A DNA stretch of 18,011 bases from VAZQ01 sp036498625 (GTDB taxonomy: Bacteria > Pseudomonadota > Alphaproteobacteria > Rhizobiales > Xanthobacteraceae). The stretch covers positions 1-18,011 of the forward strand of contig DASYFD010000177.1 of assembly GCA_036498625.1 (NCBI GenBank). The letters are read 5' to 3'. The first letter of the stretch is position 1, and every line of letters begins with the position of its first letter. Shown in pieces: positions 14,355-18,011 of this stretch. The position numbers and the translations under genes were made by a program. The notes beneath the pieces are model-generated. The model was not told the DNA's origin and did no database searches. It saw nothing but the letters and a program-made list of their open reading frames with translations.

Positions 14355-14624
14355 TCAATCTGTCATGCCGAGCCAGCCGGCGAGCTGATCAAGCGTGATC
14401 AGCCGATAGAAATAAACCACGAACCAGGCTGCGAACACCACGGTCGATACCAGGGTGGTCCAGACCAGCTTGCTCCTGAGCTTGGGCAGTACCGGCGCGC
14501 CCGGGTCGGTGCCGGGCGCCATCTCCCCGGCCTCGTGCTGGCTGTGCACGCCCCACGGCAGCACGGCAAACAGGACGATCCACCAGATCACGAAATAGAT
14601 CGCCAGTGCCGTGAAGATCGACAC
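14355..14624 (-). CDS. DUF1467 family membrane protein
   Basis: An 89-residue inner-membrane protein with two predicted helices: residues 4-24 (FTALAIYFVIWWIVLFAVLP) and about 55-75 (TTLVSTVVFAAWFVVYFYRL). Between them lies a conserved-looking loop, WGVHSQHEAGEMAPGTDPGA. This pattern, with the WGV..Q.E.GE...GT..GAP block, is the DUF1467 signature; function is unknown. The GTG start at 14624-14622 directly abuts the epimerase stop (TGA-GTG), so translation is coupled. DUF1467 genes commonly sit between mce and proS in alphaproteobacteria, and the order is kept here. The stop is 26 bases from the opposing terminator. Confidence 0.92.
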   Translation of the reverse strand: MSIFTALAIYFVIWWIVLFAVLPWGVHSQHEAGEMAPGTDPGAPVLPKLRSKLVWTTLVSTVVFAAWFVVYFYRLITLDQLAGWLGMTD

Positions 14625-15032
<408 letters not shown>

Positions 15033-15079
15033 TGGCGCGCTTCCTTTGTGGTGTGGCCCGGCACCGGTTTCACGTTCCG

Positions 15080-15101
15080 CCGGGCGCGCTCGCGCGCCCG
15101 G
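15080..15101 (-). terminator. Perfect GC hairpin after rnj
   Basis: CCGGGCGCGC (15101-15092 on the minus strand) and GCGCGCCCGG (15089-15080) form a perfect 10-bp stem around two bases, starting 11 bases after the rnj stop. No T-run follows, so it may be a Rho-assisted end, a pause or an mRNA-stabilising structure between rnj and mce. Eight bases past it, on the minus strand, is TGAAACCGGTG (15072-15062), the same 11 bases found beside the hairpin at 2945-2972. Confidence 0.45.
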
Positions 15102-15111
15102 TACGCACCGA

Positions 15112-16779
15112 TCATACCGTCAGCACGTGGACGTGGCATATGGGCTTCTTCTTCCAGGCCGAGCCGATCGCAGAGCGCACCGCGCGGCGCAGCGCCTCGG
15201 CGACCGCGTCGGGGTCGCGCCGGCGCGCTTTCGGCATGGAGTTGAAGGCGCCCGCCACGGATTCCTCGGCGATCTGCAACATCGGGGTGCCGGCCGCATC
15301 GGCCTCGGGAATTCCGGTGAGCTCGAGGCGGGGGCCGCTTACGAGCTCGCCCTTTTGCGAGAGCGTCACCGCGACCGAGACGATGCCGGCAAACCCGAGC
15401 CGGCGCCGGTCCGCGACGGGGCGCTCCTCCGCTCCGATCAGGATCGAGCCGTCCTTGTAGAGGCGTCCCGCCGGCAGCTCGCCGACGATGCCGGGCTGCG
15501 GAGCCAGCCGGACCAGGTCGCCGTCCCGGCAGGTGATCACATTGGGCACCCCGGCGCGGCGCGCCAGCGCGGCATGGGCCGCCATATGCAAGGTTTCGCC
15601 ATGGGCCGGAATCAGGATCTGCGGCCGCACCCAGCCGATCATGTCCTGCAGCTCCGCCCGGCGCGGATGACCCGAAACGTGCACAAGGTGATCGCGATCG
15701 GTGATGACCTCGACGCCGAGCGCAACCAGGCCGTTGATCACCCGCATCACCGCCTTTTCGTTGCCCGGAATGGCGCGCGAGGAGAAGATCACACGGTCGC
15801 CGGACGAGAAGCTCACCTCGGGATGATCGTCCTCGGCAATGCGCGACAAGGCCGCGCGCGCTTCGCCCTGGCTGCCGGTGCACAGCGCCACGACCTTTTC
15901 GGGCGGCAGATAGCCGAAGACATCGACCGAGCGGAAGTCCCGGATGCCTTCGAGATAGCCGGTCTCGCGCGCGACTTGCGCGATCCGCTCCATGGAGCGG
16001 CCGACCAGGACGACCTCGCGGTCGCAGGCCGCCGCCGCCTTGGCGATCGAGCGCAGGCGGCCCACATGGGACGCGAAGGTGGTGACCCCGACGCGCCCGG
16101 GCGCGGTGCGGATCAGCTCGGCGAGCGTTTTGGCCACCTCCATCTCGGACGGCGAGCGGCCCTCACGCACCGCATTGGTGGAATCGCCGACCAGCGCCAG
16201 GCAACCTTCCTTGCCCAGCGCGCGCAGCTTGGGCTCGTCGGTTGGCGGCCCCAGCACCGGCGTCGGATCGATCTTCCAATCGCCGGTATGCAGCACGGTG
16301 CCGAGCGGGGTGCGGATGATGAGGCCGTTCGATTCCGGAATCGAATGGGCCACGGAGACGAGCTCGATGTCGAAGGGACCGAGCGAGAAGCGCCCGCCCA
16401 GCGGCACGATCGTGACCGGCACCTCGGGGGCGCCCGGCTCCCCGTGCCGCTTGGCTTCGAGCAGCGCCGCGGTGAACGGCGTGGCATAGACCGGGATCTT
16501 AAGCCGCGGCCACAGATCGAGCACGGCGCCGAAATGATCCTCGTGCGCGTGGGTGAGCACGAGACCGAGTAAATTGCGGCGCTCTTCGATCAAAAAGCGA
16601 ATGTCCGGCATGATCAGATCGATGCCGGGCAGGTCGTCGCCCCCGAACGAGACACCGAGATCGACCGCGATCCATTTCCGGCGATGGGCCTCACCGAAGC
16701 CGTAGACCGCCAGATTCATGCCGATTTCGCCGACACCTCCCAGCGGTGCGAAAACCAGCTCGTCTCCTTTGTTGACCAT
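15112..16779 (-). CDS. rnj: Ribonuclease J
   Basis: Metallo-beta-lactamase/beta-CASP ribonuclease acting as 5'-3' exonuclease and endonuclease in RNA processing and decay. The 555 residues fit the family. Metal site: THAHEDHFGA (His77, His79, Asp81, His82), a further His in SVAHSIPESNG, Asp in HTGDWKID. The beta-CASP part holds GDSTNAVREGRSPSE, TTFASHVGR, CTGSQGEARAAL, ISGHP-like HVSGHPRRAELQDMI and PAHGETLHM. A C-terminal domain (from about 450) follows. The ATG at 16779 gives the family N-terminus DELVFAPLGGVGEIGMN; its ribosome binding site is weak, so translation may be coupled to birA, whose stop is 32 bases upstream. Many alphaproteobacteria have this gene in place of, or beside, RNase E-led decay. 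Confidence 0.96.
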   Translation of the reverse strand: MVNKGDELVFAPLGGVGEIGMNLAVYGFGEAHRRKWIAVDLGVSFGGDDLPGIDLIMPDIRFLIEERRNLLGLVLTHAHEDHFGAVLDLWPRLKIPVYATPFTAALLEAKRHGEPGAPEVPVTIVPLGGRFSLGPFDIELVSVAHSIPESNGLIIRTPLGTVLHTGDWKIDPTPVLGPPTDEPKLRALGKEGCLALVGDSTNAVREGRSPSEMEVAKTLAELIRTAPGRVGVTTFASHVGRLRSIAKAAAACDREVVLVGRSMERIAQVARETGYLEGIRDFRSVDVFGYLPPEKVVALCTGSQGEARAALSRIAEDDHPEVSFSSGDRVIFSSRAIPGNEKAVMRVINGLVALGVEVITDRDHLVHVSGHPRRAELQDMIGWVRPQILIPAHGETLHMAAHAALARRAGVPNVITCRDGDLVRLAPQPGIVGELPAGRLYKDGSILIGAEERPVADRRRLGFAGIVSVAVTLSQKGELVSGPRLELTGIPEADAAGTPMLQIAEESVAGAFNSMPKARRRDPDAVAEALRRAVRSAIGSAWKKKPICHVHVLTV

Positions 16780-16811
16780 CAGGCGCTACCGCTTCGCGAT
16801 CGCATCGGACG

Positions 16812-17582
16812 TCATCGCGAGGCTCCAAATGAAATGACATCGCCCGCGGCCACGACCGCCTTGCCGCCATCTGGAGCGATCAGCACCAGGCAACCGGCAT
16901 CGTCGAGCCCTTCGAAGCGGCCGGCGACCTCGCGGTCGGCGAGACCGATCCGGATGTCCTCGCCGAGCCCGGCCGCGCGGGAAAGCCAGTCGGCACGGAT
17001 GGTTGCAAAGCCGTTGCCGCCGTTCCATTGCGCCAACCGTCCCGGCATCTTGACCGAGAGCGCCGCGAACAGCGCAGGCGCCGGCACATTCGCGCCGCCG
17101 GCGGCGAGATCGGTTGCCGGAAAAGCGGCGCCGGCCGGATGGGCCGTGCAATTGACGCCGATGCCGATCGCCACCGCCCCCTCCTCTTCCCGGCCCTCGC
17201 CTTCGATCAGGATGCCGGCGAACTTGGCGCCCGACAGCAGGAGGTCGTTCGGCCATTTCAGCTCCAGCATCGGCCTGATCTCCGCGGCGAGCTCGACAAC
17301 CGCGTCATGCACCGCGAGCGCCGCCACGAACGAAAGCTGCGGCCAATGGACGACCGGCCCCGGATCCGCCAGCAGCAGGCTGGCGTGCAGATTGCCGGGA
17401 ACCGAAATCCACTTGCGGCCGCGCCGGCCGCGGCCGGCGCTTTGTCGCTCGGCGGTGATCCAGAGCGGCCCGTGCTCGCCCTGCCGCATCAGGCGCAGGG
17501 CCTCGGCATTGGTCGAGTCGATCTCCTCATAGACCCGCAGCCGCACCCCGGCCGCGGACGCTCTGGGATCCAGCTCCATCAT
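16812..17582 (-). CDS. birA: Biotin--[acetyl-CoA-carboxylase] ligase, short (non-regulatory) type
   Basis: Activates biotin to biotinyl-AMP and attaches it to the carboxyl carrier protein of biotin-dependent carboxylases. The 256 residues hold the catalytic domain: DSTNAEALR (22-30), the adenylate loop GRGRRGRKW (50-58), LKWPNDLLL (108-116) with the key lysine, KFAGILIEG, and IGIGVNC; a small SH3-like C-terminal domain follows (LADREVAGRFEGLDDAGCLV). There is no N-terminal helix-turn-helix, so it is a class I enzyme that should not repress biotin genes. Two ATGs (17582 and 17579) are adjacent; either may be used. It lies 21 bases after nuoN and 32 bases before rnj, in one apparent operon. coaX, often found between birA and rnj in related genomes, is absent. 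Confidence 0.95.
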   Translation of the reverse strand: MMELDPRASAAGVRLRVYEEIDSTNAEALRLMRQGEHGPLWITAERQSAGRGRRGRKWISVPGNLHASLLLADPGPVVHWPQLSFVAALAVHDAVVELAAEIRPMLELKWPNDLLLSGAKFAGILIEGEGREEEGAVAIGIGVNCTAHPAGAAFPATDLAAGGANVPAPALFAALSVKMPGRLAQWNGGNGFATIRADWLSRAAGLGEDIRIGLADREVAGRFEGLDDAGCLVLIAPDGGKAVVAAGDVISFGASR

Positions 17583-17603
17583 TCAAGCCTGCGATTCGAT
17601 CAT

Positions 17604-18011
17604 TCAAAAAAGCGATTTCGCCGCCGCGGTGGCGGCCGCGATGAGCGGACCGGGATAGACGATGAACAAGAGGTTGAACAGCCCGGTGACGGCAAGCACG
17701 ACCTTGAGCTCGTAGGCCATCGGGGCGAACGGTCTGGCGGGCTCATCGAAATACATGATCTTCACGATGGTAAGATAATAATAGGCGCCGACCACGCTGG
17801 TCACCACCCCGATCACGGCGAGCACGATCAATCCGGCCTTGATGGCTGCCGTGAATACGTAGAATTTCGCAAAGAAACCAGCCAGCGGGGGAATGCCGGC
17901 GAGCGAGAACAGCAGCATGGCAAGGAAGAACGCCATGGTGGGATTGGTGCGCGCGAGCCCGGCCAGATCGCCGATCCCCTCGACCATCTGGCCGTCGCGC
18001 CGCATCGCCAG
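17604..18011 (-). CDS. nuoN: NADH-quinone oxidoreductase subunit N, C-terminal part
   Basis: Antiporter-like membrane subunit of respiratory complex I, part of the proton-pumping arm. The visible 135 residues are the C-terminal end: GLARTNPTMAFFLAMLLFSL, then AGIPPLAGFFAKFYVFTAAI, which contains the conserved proline-rich break and lysine of NuoN, then VLAVIGVVTSVVGAYYYLTI, VKIMYFDEPARPF and a last helix (VVLAVTGLFNLLFIVYPGPL), ending AAAKSLF. At least four transmembrane helices are included. The 5' end is outside the window. As the usual last gene of the nuo cluster it is followed, as here, by birA in many alphaproteobacteria. Confidence 0.95.
   Translation of the reverse strand: MAMRRDGQMVEGIGDLAGLARTNPTMAFFLAMLLFSLAGIPPLAGFFAKFYVFTAAIKAGLIVLAVIGVVTSVVGAYYYLTIVKIMYFDEPARPFAPMAYELKVVLAVTGLFNLLFIVYPGPLIAAATAAAKSLF

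Overview
The window is high-GC chromosomal DNA (roughly two thirds G+C by eye) from an alphaproteobacterium. Three things support this: the minus-strand core-gene block nuoN-birA-rnj-mce-DUF1467-proS-lolC-lolD; the short proline--tRNA ligase without an editing insert; and a direct-repeat SOS operator of the alphaproteobacterial GTTC-N7-GTTC type. I cannot name the order or genus with confidence. There is no insertion sequence, phage gene, tRNA, rRNA or CRISPR array, so this is mostly core genome with small accessory inserts.

Layout from left to right. (1) 1-1009: the 5' part of rpsB (ribosomal protein S2, minus strand), with a recognisable promoter and a structured mRNA leader. (2) 1149-3715: two plus-strand genes for exported proteins, a PQQ-dependent quinoprotein dehydrogenase with an unusual metal site and an unrecognised periplasmic protein, separated by a perfect hairpin. 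(3) 3728-8478, minus strand: a tiny SOS-controlled membrane protein (sidA-like), then dnaE (replicative DNA polymerase III alpha), then an exported pentapeptide-repeat protein. A four-unit tandem repeat with DnaA-box-like cores lies in the dnaE leader. (4) 8576-10284, small accessory genes: a lipoprotein gene broken by one frameshift, a YodC/DUF2158 protein, a 58-residue membrane protein and a DUF1697 protein. (5) 10338-13965, minus strand: proS, the LolC/E-type permease, LolD and a 64-residue protein translationally coupled to lolD. (6) 13966-14354: a gap holding a plus-strand coding-like tail that ends exactly at a strong intrinsic terminator. (7) 14355-18011, minus strand: the tightly packed genes nuoN (3' part), birA, rnj, mce and DUF1467.

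The most interesting locus is 8321-8478. A 32-codon membrane-peptide gene with a strong ribosome binding site has a promoter that carries two LexA boxes arranged as a dyad. One box exactly fills the -35/-10 spacer and the other covers the transcription start. It lies directly upstream of dnaE and looks like an SOS-induced cell-division inhibitor of the Caulobacter SidA kind. Secondary points of interest are the altered metal ligands of the quinoprotein, the DnaA-box-like repeats before dnaE, the frameshifted lipoprotein, the orphan reading frame with its own terminator at 14069-14329, and an 11-base sequence shared beside two intergenic hairpins 12 kb apart.
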